NCBI GenBank assembly: GCA_963807865.1
Contig: CAWEDK010000025.1
Span: forward strand, 233,772-297,771
DNA length: 64,000 nt
Direction of reading: 5' to 3'
Origin: VAZQ01 sp963807865
GTDB lineage: Bacteria; Pseudomonadota; Alphaproteobacteria; Rhizobiales; Xanthobacteraceae
Shown: in pieces, positions 1 through 9,278 of the stretch
Layout of the letters: each line of letters begins with the position of its first letter
Position numbering within the stretch: the stretch's first letter is position 1
Made by a program: the position numbers and the translations under genes
The notes under the pieces: generated by a model
Told to the model about the DNA's origin: nothing
Database searches by the model: none
What the model saw: only the letters and a program-made list of their open reading frames with translations

Positions 1-393
1 TGATGTCTTGCACTGGCTTCCTATCACTGCGCGCATCCATTTTAAGATCGTCTTTCTAGTATCCAAGGCGCAGCTGAGCAGTGCCCCACAATATCTTTCT
101 GACTATATGCGAAAGCCGTTATCTGTCGACCTCATCTCGTTCCTTGCGCTCTGCTGATTGGCTTGATCTTTTTGTTCCTAGGATTAGGATTGCCTTGGCT
201 CAACGCCGGGCATTTGCTGTGGTTGGTCCCTCTACTTGGAATGACTTTCCCCTCACTAAAGGCTAAACTAATGACTGGTTTTCCTCTTTGGTCTCTCGTT
301 CTTTAAAGACGTTTCTTTTTCCCTGGGTTTTCATGCTGAGAGCGCCTCTGAATAGTTATTCTGAGAGAGGCGCTATATAAATCTATAGATCTA
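1..393 (+). mobile_element. 3' remnant of a non-LTR (LINE, CR1/L2-like) retrotransposon
   Basis: The first 130 bases read DVLHWLPITARIHFKIVFLV and then SAPQYLSDYM. After one frame change they continue LRSADWLDLFVPR and RAFAVVGPSTWNDFP. This series (LHWLP, RI-FK, APxYLSD, VPR, AF-V-GP-WN-LP) is the usual C-terminal tail of reverse transcriptases of CR1/L2/Jockey-type elements in animals. After the stop comes a 3' untranslated region with a perfect 9-bp inverted repeat (341-349 and 366-374), ending in GGCGCTATATAAAT, which resembles the conserved 3' hairpin of L2-like elements. A short ATCTATA-type tail follows. The element is 5'-truncated by the window edge and frameshifted, so inactive. The family name is from memory of such tails; the LINE call itself is firm. 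Confidence 0.75.
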
Positions 394-547
394 TACTGTA
401 GCCCTACGATACATTGAAATATACGAACTTTTAAAGAACAAGCAAATGTTTGTGAAGTTTACTACTTTGGTGTTCCTTGCAGGTATTAACTTTGCAAAAC
501 TTAGCACAAGAAGAACGTGAACAATAAAGAATTAATTATTTTTTTAG

Positions 548-850
548 AATTTTATAGGGAATGCTACAAGAGACCCGTTATTTGCAGAAACACGCGGTTA
601 TATCTTGTGGAGAATATCCAGACGAAGGGTTTGTTAAACCGATTGCGATCCGTGGATTGTCTGACCGACATCCAGACTAGATTTGTCAACAGTGGAAAAG
701 ACAAAAGTCGAGAAGTCAGCGTGAAAAAGGAGGATTTGTTGCACCTGGCGAAATCTCTTGATGATTCAAGATATTCAAAGTTCGTCCGATGTCTTCGCGA
801 AAGCAAACAGACCCTTTGCACAAGAGTTGTAACAAATGGAGGAGGTTTGG
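548..850 (+). CDS. Exon-like segment encoding a CARD (death-fold) domain, eukaryotic
   Basis: An open frame after a candidate splice acceptor (T-rich tract ending in AG at 546-547) encodes about 100 residues with a CARD-like pattern. YLVENIQTKGLLNRLRSVDC gives helices 1-2, then CLTDIQ, a basic linker, EDLLHLAKSLD, and a last helix SKFVRCLRESKQ. CARDs recruit caspases or adaptors in animal apoptosis and innate immunity, and such proteins are strongly expanded in cnidarians and other invertebrates. A weak donor-like GG|GTTTGG lies near 849. Exon limits and the rest of the gene are inferred. Codon use and A+T content match the flanking animal-type DNA and not the bacterial part of the window. 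Confidence 0.5.
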
Positions 851-1419
851 ATTCCATCCTCTTTCAAACTAGACCGCTAAACAACCTTGAAATTCAGATT
901 ATTTTATGTCTACATTTTCTGTTTAATCTTGGAAGAATTTTAGCATTTTCTCGTAGCCTTAAAGGTCCCGCGAGAAGTCTAGCTGGAAGCCAACGTTACA
1001 GTTGATATTCCATCCATACTATTGTAGCAAAGATTACCTGAAATGCGAGATTGTTTTGACTAGTAAACGACATTATGTGGTACTAGGATATTTTTTATGA
1101 CATTCTAATTGTAATAGTAATAATTGGTAGATTCAATCGGACCGGTGTCTAATGTGCGAGGTATGGACCGATGGCTCATCAAAACCAAAAACTCTCGTTC
1201 AAGAAAACTTAAGTCTCTTACCAGGAACGCTTGCAAAAGTTTTCGTAATTAAATTAAAATGGAATTCTAAGATGGGCTCCATGTTACACAGATCTTAGAA
1301 CTGCTTTTGCGTGTTAGACTATTCCTGTCTGAATAAGCAATGTAAGTAAAACTGCAGTCTCAAAGAAGTGAAATAATCGCCTGATTTAATATATCGACTA
1401 ATTTTTGTTTTTCCCGCAG
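851..1419 (+). other. Intron-like A+T-rich DNA between two exon-like segments
   Basis: No convincing coding signal is visible. The stretch is A+T-rich with stops in all frames, and ends in a good splice-acceptor motif, TTTTTGTTTTTCCCGCAG, at about 1402-1419. It is therefore read as an intron joining the CARD-like exon to the next coding segment. The donor end is weak, so the pairing of the two exons is an inference. Confidence 0.35.
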
Positions 1420-1774
1420 TTGTCGTAAAAGCTGAAATCCAGTGCTCGAACTTGAAAAACCGAAAGTCAGCTGAGCAACAAATGGTCAAAACTCTGAATG
1501 ATTTACGAGACAAAACCAAATCAAAGGCAGCTCCTCTCGAACAGCAACTCAATCGACTGAAGGCTGAAAACATCGAAATCCTTGATTCTCTTCTAGACAG
1601 AAATCCCGTTGTTTGGTTGTGGTGCCATTCGGCGTCGGGTCTTACTAAGCTCCAGACGAACTCCGATCTTGTCTTGAAGTTATTCAACGTTGAAACCATC
1701 GCAAGACCTTCAGAGATCGTCAATGCTAAAACAGTTAACATTGACAGCGACCGATTTAGAAAAGAAGTCGGCAA
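1420..1774 (+). CDS. Exon-like segment with a coiled coil, eukaryotic, unknown protein
   Basis: From the acceptor at 1419 one frame stays open for about 118 codons. It begins VVKAEIQCSNLKNRKS, then has a charged, heptad-like stretch (EQQMVKTLNDLRDKTKSKAA, followed by PLEQQLNRLKAEN) suggesting a coiled coil, and then a globular-looking part with DRNPVVWLWCH and LVLKLFNVETIARPSEIV. A possible donor GT lies at 1775. I do not recognise the family. If it is spliced to the CARD-like exon upstream, the product would be a CARD plus coiled-coil adaptor-like protein, an arrangement known in innate-immune scaffolds, but this is inference from order alone. Confidence 0.35.
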
Positions 1775-2480
1775 GTGTTCGATGTTTCATTTCATGTATT
1801 TACGCACATAATATTATGCCTACTTGCTACTAAACATGAGGAGAAATTGCAGGGTAAATGACAGAGCGAATTCTAAAGGCGAGAAACAAGTGTTCAAGCT
1901 ATAGCTCATGAAGTCATTGAGTACGTAGTTCTGATGTTTAAGTGAATAACGAGATACATTTGCGCTGACAAAAGGAGAAACAGAGAGACAGTGGAAGACA
2001 ATGGGATGTTTGTAACAAATGCAATTTATGTCATTGTCTTCATTGTCTCTTTGTATTCAAAGAACAAAATATTTAATGGCGCTTAGTTGTTCGCAAGAAT
2101 CTGTACATTCATAAATAGTTAGCATAAAGAGGTGAATTTCTTAGTTCTGTTTTCACAGCCTCACACGCCCAGTGTCACACACACACGCACACAAAACACA
2201 CACACACATCCAATCACTAACGCACATACACCTCCACAGAAACGCCATCGGTTTATGCGTTGTGCCTTAAACACCGGTGCTATGGAAGTCTTTTAATTAC
2301 AAATGCAATTATGTCCATCTAAATGCATGTAAGTGTGATCTATGAGTGATTATACTATAATGACGTTTAATGACTGACGGGTGAATCGGCCTAATTGTGG
2401 AGTATCAGGTGAGTCTGGGTATGAATTCTTGAAGAGGCGAGACTTCAATTCAGAGTGGAAAGCCCGAGGAGTGATGAATA
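1775..2480. other. Non-coding animal-type DNA up to the chimeric junction
   Basis: A+T-rich sequence with frequent stops in every frame and no recognisable gene. It contains the CA-repeat tract listed separately and several short near-repeats such as ACAAATGCAATT-like strings near 2017 and 2299. Nothing bacterial is visible here; the character of the DNA changes abruptly just after 2,490. Confidence 0.5.
2176..2209. repeat. (CA)n microsatellite
   Basis: An imperfect CA dinucleotide tract, interrupted by CGCA and AAAA. Dinucleotide microsatellites of this kind are typical of animal genomes and rare in G+C-rich bacteria, which supports a eukaryotic origin for the left end of the window. Confidence 0.85.
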
Positions 2481-2512
2481 TAATTACAGAGGAGCCTGCA
2501 GCTGAAATCCCT
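2475..2512. other. Junction between eukaryotic-like and bacterial DNA
   Basis: On the minus strand the glycosyltransferase reading frame is coherent through RLIIPSPAQRDF (ending near 2505) and then turns into unrelated residues and a stop. On the plus strand the DNA changes within about 30 bases from A+T-rich, repeat-containing sequence to G+C-rich, fully coding sequence. No target-site duplication, transposon end or long homology is visible at the join, so the break looks like a chimeric assembly rather than a recognisable integration. It cannot be excluded from sequence alone that it is real. Confidence 0.75.
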
Positions 2513-2926
2513 CTGCGCCGGCGAGGGGATGATCAGACGGTCGATGTGGGAGTGGACGCGCCTGAGCAGCCGGGCCTTCTTCGGCTTCGAGATCCAGAGC
2601 AGGATCGCGACGTGCGGAAAGCGAACGCCCGTGAGCTTCAGGAGTCCGGCGAACGGAAGGGCGAGGCGATCGGCCCACGAGATGACCGCGTCGTAGCGCG
2701 ACCTGACGGCGTAGGCCTCCAGGACCTGAGCGACGGGGATGGGAAGCCGCCGATAGAGAACGGACCGCCCGGCCGGCGCGCGGCGCAGGTACGCTCCGTC
2801 CAGCATGTCGGAATTCAGAGCGTCTCGGTAGAGCAGGGTGCGCGGAGCGAGGTCCTCGGCCTCCAGGCGCCGGAGCTCGTGCAAGTTCTGCGGCAGCCCG
2901 TCATCGACGAGGGTCAACGTGCGCAC
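2505..2926 (-). CDS. Glycosyltransferase family 4, N-terminal part, cut by the junction
   Basis: The frame opens with GTG at 2926, overlapping the stop of the upstream GH9 gene by 13 bases, which suggests translational coupling. About 140 residues of a GT-B N-terminal domain are present: a first strand RTLTLVDDGLP, then SVLYRRLPIPVAQVLEAY, DAVISWADRLALPFAGL and IDRLIIPSPAQRD, which is how many GT4 enzymes lead into the donor-binding half. The C-terminal catalytic half is missing because the DNA becomes eukaryotic-like. The likely role is sugar transfer onto an extracellular or capsular polysaccharide, inferred from family and operon; donor and acceptor are unknown. Confidence 0.65.
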
Positions 2927-4608
2927 GGCGGGTCACCTAGCGGGCGGCCTTGGAGGAGAGCGAGAGCGTGGGCCAGGGCGGCCGTCCAGTAGATCGCGGG
3001 CTCGTTCACGCCATAGAGGCTGTCCTGGTCTCGATAGGCGCGCGCGGGAAAGTCGTCAGGCACTCCCGCGCCGCTGGCGTTCGGTCCGCCGACGAGGAGG
3101 CCCGGCGGCACCGGCCGCCGGGGATGCGTCATCGACGGCTGGTGATATGGGACGCAGGGGTGGGTCGCTGCCGAAGCCCGTGAGGAAGCTCTTTCCCAGC
3201 GCGTTCCGTCCGAGGACGTAGTGCAGCTGATCGAGCGCCGCGTGGCGGTAGCTCGACTTGCCGCTGGCGAGCGATGCGGTCAGCAGGACGATGGCGTTCT
3301 CCAGGACGAGCCCGTTCGAGCCCCGGTAGTAGTCGTCCCGACCCAGCGCGACGCGGTGACCGGACATCGCCGGGCCGCGCGTGATGTCCGCGGCCTGGGC
3401 GTCCAGCAGACTGAGCAGCCTGGCTCTCGCGGCGGATCCAGAGGACTCTGAGGATCGGCGAGCGTCAGGAAGGGCGAGGTTCTGGACCCGCTGCCAGGAC
3501 GCCGGGTCGTCGAACGGAGTCCACCGGCGGAGCGCCTCCGGGATGGCGGCGGCGTAGCGCGGGCTCGGCTCGTGCGCCAGAGCTCGGCGCTGGCCCAGAA
3601 CCGCTCGTCGCGATCGTCGTCGTCGCCGTACGTTCCGCTCCCGCCGTCGTCGCCCGGCGGGTCCTTGAACCCGCCCGGCGGCGCGATCGCGGATGACGAT
3701 CCAGCCAGCGGGCGCTCACCTCGGCGGCTTCCCGGAGGCGGCCGGCGTAGGAGGGATCGGCGCGCTCGTAGAGCCGACGCGGCCATGGCCAGCGCGGCCG
3801 CGAAATCCGCCGTTGCTGCGGACGAGACCGGATAGACGAATCGGGCTCGCGGTCGTCCTCGGCGGCGCCCGATTTCCCGTCCACCGGGACGGCCCGACCT
3901 TGTGGTGGACGCTGCCGTCCTCACGCTGCATCTTGAGGAGCCAGTCCAGCTCCCAGCGCATCTCGTCGAGGAGCTCGCGGGCGCCGTCCGACAGGGCTGA
4001 AGGCTCACGATAGCCCCGAGGTGCCAGAGCGTGATCCGCGGCGGGCACGACGTACTTCCCGTAGTCTGCCGGCGTCGTGCCCATCCGCCCGCCACGGCAC
4101 GCCGTGGGCCATTCGGGACCCCGCTCGCGGCATCGTCGAGATGGCACGCCGGATGTCCGAAGGGCGACCCGTCGGCGATCGCCACGCCGCAGCGCTGGTA
4201 CTTGAAGCTGCGCAGGGCGATCCCGCGAGCGCCTCGTCGTAGACGCCGTCGCCGATTCGGAACGGAGGAGAGGACAGACCCTGGGGCGTCGTGACGACGT
4301 ACTGGCCATCCGCGCCGGACGGAACTGAAGTCGAGCAGCGACACTTGGTCGCCGGAGGCCGGGTCGCGCGGGCGAGGACACGCCGGCCTCGCCTTCGAAC
4401 GCCACCTCGCCCCCTGGAAGGCGCTTGACGCTGAACGGACCCGGGATTCGTCCGGCGACGATGGCGATCTTCGGGTCCGCTGGTCGGTAGCCTAGCTGGT
4501 TGACGCGGATCGTCGAGCGGGCTGGTGCCGGCGGGCCCGATGCCCGGCGCGGCGGCGAGGATTCCGGCCAGGGCCAGCAGCCCGGCGCCACGATCCGCGT
4601 CCGCTCAT
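2914..4608 (-). CDS. Glycoside hydrolase family 9 endoglucanase, secreted, many frameshifts
   Basis: ATG at 4608 overlaps the stop of the upstream glycosyltransferase (ATGA). A signal peptide (MSGRGSWRRAAG, then a hydrophobic run) leads to the Ig-like domain of GH9 enzymes, IRVNQLGYRPADPKIAIV, then FKYQRCG, HPACHLDDA and the catalytic-domain signature around YGKYVVPAADHA, ELLDEMRWELDWLLKMQ and DGSVHHKVG. The C-terminal signature DQLHYVLGRNALGKSFLTGF, PPGLLVGGPNA and the terminal NEPAIYWTAALAHALALL are also present, the last holding the family's catalytic Glu region. GH9 enzymes cleave beta-1,4-glucans. At least five frame changes interrupt the gene. Placement between two glycosyltransferases suggests trimming or release of a beta-glucan made by the same operon rather than plant-biomass degradation; that is inference. 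Confidence 0.8.
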
Positions 4609-5854
4609 GGACCCGGTCCGCCAGGGCCGTCGTCGCCCGTCCCTGCCAGCAGCGGCGCGCGCCGAGCCGAGGACTCTCGCATCTCGGTGAGGAAATCGCT
4701 GACGACCACGGCCGATCGCGTCCCACTGATATGCGCTCTTGAACGAGGGCCCGGCCGTGGGCCCCGAGCGTGCGACGGAGCTCGGGTCGCGAAGGCAACG
4801 GACCACCGCCGCGGCGAAGGCCGCCGGGGTATCCGCCACCAGGATGTTGTGGCCGTCCTTGACGTCCAGGCCCTCGCAGCCGAGCGACGTGGACACGACG
4901 GGACGTCCGGATGCCATGGCTTCGAGGATCTTGAGCCGGGTGCCGCCGCCGACCCGCAGAGGGACGACGAAGACGGCTGCGCCATTCATCCACGGACGCA
5001 CGTCGGGCACGGTGCCCGTGATCGCCACTCCGTCCCGCGCCAAGCTCTGAACTCGCGGCGGCGGGTCCCGGCCCACGACGCTCAGACTCACCTCGGGCAC
5101 GACGGCCCGGATGATCGGCAGGATCTCGGCGCAGAAGTGGGCGACGCCGTCGGCGTTAGGCGCGTAGTTCATGGCGCCGGTGAAGAGCAGCTTTCGGGGA
5201 TCTTCGTCCTCCGTACCGGGCCGGAAGAAGTCGGTGTCGACGCCGTTCGGCACGACGCGGATCGGCGTGCCCACGAGCTCTGATGCCAGGAGGTTGCGAT
5301 CCTCGAGCGAGGTCGTCAGAACGGCGTCCATGCGGCGACAGGCTGCCAGCTCGTCCCGGCCGGAACTTGCGAGCCTGCAGCGTACGAGTACAGGCGACGC
5401 AACGGGGCGCGCTCATTGCGCCAGATCCGATGCAGGAGCTGGTACTCGACGTTGTGCTCGTCGAGGACCCGGAGCGGCCCATCTGGCACGTGGCGGTACG
5501 CCATCTGGCTGAACTCGATCTGGACGGCGTCGAACGTCTGCCGCGGCGAACAGGGCTCGCATGGCGCGCGTCAGCTCTCGCGAATGGTACTTGTAGTAGA
5601 AGTAGGCCGACCCGACCAGAGAGCGCGCCTGATAGAGCCGACGCCATCGCTCTCCCGCCGGATACTCGACCGTGTGCGCCGCAGCGCAGATGTCCCAGAG
5701 CGGTCGCGCGGCGTCGCGCTCCGCCGGTGTGGCCAGCGCCAGGAGGGTGACCTCGTGGTCGCGCGCGAGCGTCCGCAGCCAGGTGGTAGATGCGCACGGC
5801 GCCGCCGAACCACGGCGGATAGGGAAGGTATGGCGCGACGACGAGGACTCTCAA
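4605..5854 (-). CDS. Glycosyltransferase family 4 (GT-B), frameshifted
   Basis: The probable start is TTG at 5854, overlapping the preceding stop (TTGA), giving RVLVVAPYLPYPPWFGGA, the usual first strand and glycine loop of GT4 enzymes. Downstream are VLDEHNVEYQLLHRIWRNE, PIRVVPNGVDTDFFRP, RKLLFTGAMNYAPNADGV, LSVVGRDPP and the donor-site region FVVPLRVGGGTRLKILEAMA followed by GRPVVSTSLGCEGL. The last is the conserved E-x7-E type nucleotide-sugar region. The product is a cytosolic or membrane-associated retaining glycosyltransferase of about 410 residues. At least three single-base frame changes occur near 5510, 5330 and 4740. It ends with TGA overlapping the GH9 start. Donor sugar is unknown. 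Confidence 0.8.
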
Positions 5855-6130
5855 GCCTCGCTCAACGGACGCCCGGCAGGAGCCACTCGAGCAGCCGCGT
5901 GGACCGTCGGCGCCGCTCGTCGTCCGGACCAGGAGGCGAACTCGAGGAGGACGATGGCCGTGACAAGCCCGAACAGCAGGAACTCGGCGGCTGGAGTCAG
6001 AGCGGCGGGCCAGCTTGCCGACGAGAAGGCCGCTCGCGAGGAGAGCCAGGAGCCCGAGCATCGGCGACAGGTGGTGCAAGCGTTCTGCCAGGGTGAATCT
6101 TCCGGCAATTCGCCGCGAGGGCGGCGGCAC
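5851..6130 (-). CDS. Small membrane protein at the head of the polysaccharide operon
   Basis: Once one frame change near 6000 is corrected, the region reads a short N-terminus (LAERLHHLSP), a membrane segment LGLLALLASGLLVGKLA, a turn, a second one FLLFGLVTAIVLLEFASW, and a basic tail ending LSEA. I do not recognise the family; it could be the C-terminal remnant of a larger polymerase or flippase-like membrane protein, because the DNA upstream of 6130 is also open in other frames. Its stop overlaps the start of the next glycosyltransferase, so it belongs to the same minus-strand operon. The start codon (GTG at 6130) is a guess. Confidence 0.4.
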
Positions 6131-6245
6131 GCTGCAAGACTTGCCGGGAGCGGCGCGGGAATGTGCGCGTCGAGGAAGTGGACGGGCAGGAGGGGCTGAC
6201 TGGTCGCCCCGGGCCTGATGGCATTGGGCTTGCTCTTTCGCGGAG

Positions 6246-7239
6246 TTGATGATCTCTCGCTACCGACGACGTGCTCGCCTGTCTCCTGCTGGTTGGCGGC
6301 AGCTGTCGGACAACGCCGTGTTCGTCGTCGACCAGTCGGGCGTGATCCACCTCATCGACCGGGCGGCGCCGCGACCTCCTCGGGATCACCGGGGAGACCC
6401 CCAGGCCGATCGCCCAGGCCGCGCGCTGGCGGGAGAGGTCCTGGAGTTCCTGTCGAGGCTGACCGCCGAGGAGTCGGCGACCGCCGTCTACCCGGCCGGC
6501 ACGAATCCCCTGGTGCTGGAGGGCTACGGCCTGGAGCGCGACGGCCTGCCTTGGGGAGGTCTGGTGGTCGGCCGGTCGAGCCCGGGGAGCCAGCCCGCTG
6601 TCGGCCATGCCCAATGCGGCCAATCTGGCTCAGCAGATCAAGAGCGTGCTCCATTCGGTCCTGCTCAACCTCTACGTCGTGCGTCGGTCGGCGGTCTCCC
6701 ATCCCTTCGTCGAGACGCAGACACTGGCCCGGGTCGATGCCATCGCCAGCAGGTGCAGCGCTTGGACTCGGTGGCGAGCTCCTTCGCTCCGGCGCCAGAG
6801 CACGCGGCCTGGGCCGGGAGCCGGTCGACCTGGCTCGTCTGTTCGACGACATCGTCGAGTCCCTCGCCGCGGAGGCGAACGCGACCCAGGTGCAGCTGAG
6901 ATGGCTCGTCCCGAGGGACGTTCCCCGGTCTGGGGCGATGCCCGGTTGCTCAAGGAAGCCTTCCTCGCTCTGATCGAGAGTCGCATGCGGCAGCACCCCG
7001 GCCAGACGATCGAGATCAGGGGGGGAGCGGGTCCGGGACACGCGTTCGTCATGATCCGTCACGAGAACGGGCAGACGGGCCCGGGCGTCCCCGGCGCCCC
7101 GGCGGATGTCTCACGGCGCGTGGTCGCGATGGCGGAATGGATCGTGCGAGGGCACGGCGGCACGCTCGAGACGTTCAGCACGTCGGCCGCCGGTGAGACG
7201 TTCGTCGTGAAGCTGCCGGTCCAGAGCGGTCCGCGGTAG
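6246..7239 (+). CDS. Degenerate histidine-kinase-like protein (PAS plus DHp/ATPase-like), no phospho-acceptor His
   Basis: A PAS-like start (NAVFVVDQSGVIHLID, then GITGETPRP after a frame change) is followed by a helical region AANLAQQIKSVLHSVLLNLY. This aligns with the DHp helix of NtrB-type kinases (LAHEI-NPL--ILLNL), but the His-Glu pair is Gln-Gln. The ATPase-like part has DLARLFDDIVESLA, VWGDARLLKEAFLALIESRM and a final GGTLETFSTSAAGETFVVKL. The N-box Asn and the DxGxG box are not recognisable. It therefore probably cannot autophosphorylate. Frame changes occur near 6370 and 6590-6750, but the QQ and N-box stretches are each in an uninterrupted frame. It converges on the sigma-54 activator across a hairpin terminator. 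The role is unknown; a binding or sensing pseudokinase is inferred. Confidence 0.6.
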
Positions 7240-7280
7240 GAGGGGCGGACCGCGCCTGCGCTGCCGCGGACCGCCCGTAA

Positions 7281-7318
7281 GGCCGCGAGGCCCCCTCGGG
7301 CCGGGGAGCCTCGCGGCC
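7281..7318. terminator. Bidirectional hairpin terminator between convergent genes
   Basis: GGCCGCGAGGC (7281-7291) is perfectly complementary to GCCTCGCGGCC (7308-7318), and the loop carries a further CCCC/GGGG pairing. It lies between the stop of the kinase-like gene (7239) and the stop of the oppositely oriented regulator (7333), the expected place for a shared terminator. No clear U-tract is present, which is common in very G+C-rich genomes. Confidence 0.7.
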
Positions 7319-7332
7319 GGAAATCCGACCCC

Positions 7333-8821
7333 TCACGCCGACGCGCGAAGATCCTCGTAGTATCCGCGGCTCAGGGCGGCTTCGGCGGGCGACGGAACGA
7401 CTGCCGGCGGCTCGCTCGCGAGGGCCTTCCCATTCGAGAGACCGGCGCCATCCGGGTCCCGGCCCGCCTCCAGGCTGTAGCGCTGGAGCTTGTTGTACAG
7501 CGTGCGCAGGCTGATGCCCAGGGCCGCGGCGGCCTGCGTACGCGTGGGAAAGCGCTCGACCGCTTCCTCGATGAGGCGCCGTTCCATCTCGTCAATGGTG
7601 CAGAGTGACACGGTCGTGGACTTCTCCACGGGGCGCCAGGGCGTCCGGATGCTGATCGGGAGGTCAGCTGGCTGGAGGATCGGGCCACCATGGGCCACGA
7701 TCGCGGCATGCTCCATCGCGTTCCGTAGCTCCCTGACGTTGCCGGGCCACGGATAGTTGACGAGGAGCTGCATCGCCTGCGGCGAGATGTCCTCGAGCGT
7801 CTTGCCATTCCTGACGCTGAACTCCTGCAGGAAGGCGCGAGCCAGCAACGGGGATGTCCTCCCGACGCTCCCTGAGGGCCGGAGCTTGATCACGACCGTG
7901 CTCAGGCGGAAGTAGAGGTCTTGCCGGAGCGGGCCGTCCTGGATCATGTGACTGACGTCCCGGTTTGTCGCGGCGATGACCCGGACCGTGGTCTGTATCT
8001 CCTGGCTGCCACCGAGCCGCCGATAGGAGTGCCCTTCCAGCGCCCGGAGCAGCTTGGCCTGGGTCGCGGGAGCCATCTCGCCCACCTCATCCAGGAACAG
8101 GGTTCCTCCATCCGCCAGCTCGAAGCACCCCTCCTTTCGGGCGACCGCGCCGGTGAACGCTCCCTTCTCGTGTCCGAAGAGCTCGCTCTCCAGGATGTCC
8201 TGCGGCAGCGCCGCGCTGTTGAGGAGACGTACCGACGGTCGGCCCGCGGCGAAAGCTCGTGGATGGCGCTGGCGACCAGCTCCTTGCCCGTGCCGGTCTC
8301 TCCGAGAATCAGGACGTTCGCATCGGTCGGCGCGACCATCCTGATCAACGAGAACACCTCGTGCATGGCGCTGCTGTCACCGATGATGCGCGAGGTCGGA
8401 TCGTTCCCCGGGTGGAGGAAGGTCGGCTGCGCTGATGCCCGGTCCTGGCGAACGCCTCGAATGCCCGGGGAACGACCTGGAGAAGCTGCTGGGGATCGAC
8501 CGGCTTCGTCAGGTAGTCGTGGGCCCCGTGTCGGATGGCCGCCACGGCGGACTCGATCGACGCGTGGCGGGTGAGGACGACCAGAGCGGTCGGCAGGTGC
8601 CGGTGCTCGATGGCGTGGAGGAGGTCGAGGACGCCGAGCCGCTGGGTCTCCAGCTCGGAGATGAGGAGAGGGATGGGGCTGGACTGGAGGCGGTCAAGCG
8701 CCTCGGCTCCGTCCCGCGCCGTCGAAGGGGCGTATCCCTCGCTCAGTAGCAATTCGCACAGGGCTTCTCGAGAAGCATCCTCGTCATCGACGACGAGAAC
8801 ATGACGACGTGAGGCTCCCAT
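7333..8821 (-). CDS. NtrC-family sigma-54 activator with Asp-to-Glu receiver
   Basis: Three domains are in order. The receiver (residues 1-120) has the acidic pocket VVDDED and Lys in YLTKP, but where the phospho-acceptor Asp belongs it reads LLISELETQ, i.e. Glu (codon GAG). The AAA+ domain has Walker A GETGTGKELVA, the sigma-54 contact loop GAFTGA, Walker B LFLDEVGEM and PWPGNVRELRNA. The C-terminal Fis-type helix-turn-helix is TQAAAALGISLRTLYNKLQR. About 490 residues is normal for the class. The start ATG at 8821 follows AAGGAG at good spacing. Two frame changes near 8390 and 8240 interrupt it. Glu at the receiver site often mimics phosphorylation, so constitutive activity is plausible. Target promoters (GGC-N10-GC) were not identified. 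Confidence 0.85.
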
Positions 8822-9278
8822 TGGTTGGTCTCCTTAGGATGAATGCTATCGGTGACGAGCGACGAGATCGGCATGGATGAAGAGAGCAGATAATGCGTGG
8901 CGGCCAGGTCGACCGCCGAATGTTGCCGCCAATCCCCGCACACTCGGAAAACATTGCGCGTCCCACCTCTCATAGCAAAGGGGAAGCCAGATTGAGTGCA
9001 GTCGCCGCAAGCGCGCTTATTATGAACGGAACTGCAGGATGACTGAACGGAAATACAGATCACTGGGCGAAAGCGGCTCGCGCTCCAGCCTACCTGTCGC
9101 GAGGGACGGCGATTGCGTCAGCGCGTCGGCGCTCACCGGCTTCGAGCGGATGCCCTTATGTCACGATGGCGTCAGGCTGACGTCGCGTGGCCGAGTGACC
9201 GTGTCGGGGAAACCGCGCGCGCGTCCGGGGACGGTGCGGTCAGCGCTCGGGCGGCGCTGAGAGTCCGCGGTCGGTCGG
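8822..9278. other. Intergenic region, nothing firm
   Basis: 457 bases between the sigma-54 activator start and the response-regulator stop. The Shine-Dalgarno of the activator is at its left edge. Short open frames exist on both strands (for example 9039-9260 plus), but none has a recognisable fold, convincing codon pattern or partner. The segment near 8950-9030 is locally less G+C-rich and may hold the activator's promoter. No RNA gene was recognised. Confidence 0.4.

Noticed and set aside
1319..1774. Minus-strand open frame in the animal part
   Set aside because: It is the shadow of the plus-strand exon-like segment, which has the better splice acceptor and coiled-coil composition.
8743..9063. 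Minus-strand 106-codon open frame overlapping the sigma-54 activator start
   Set aside because: No family resemblance, unusual composition, and overlap with the activator's ribosome-binding site and first codons.
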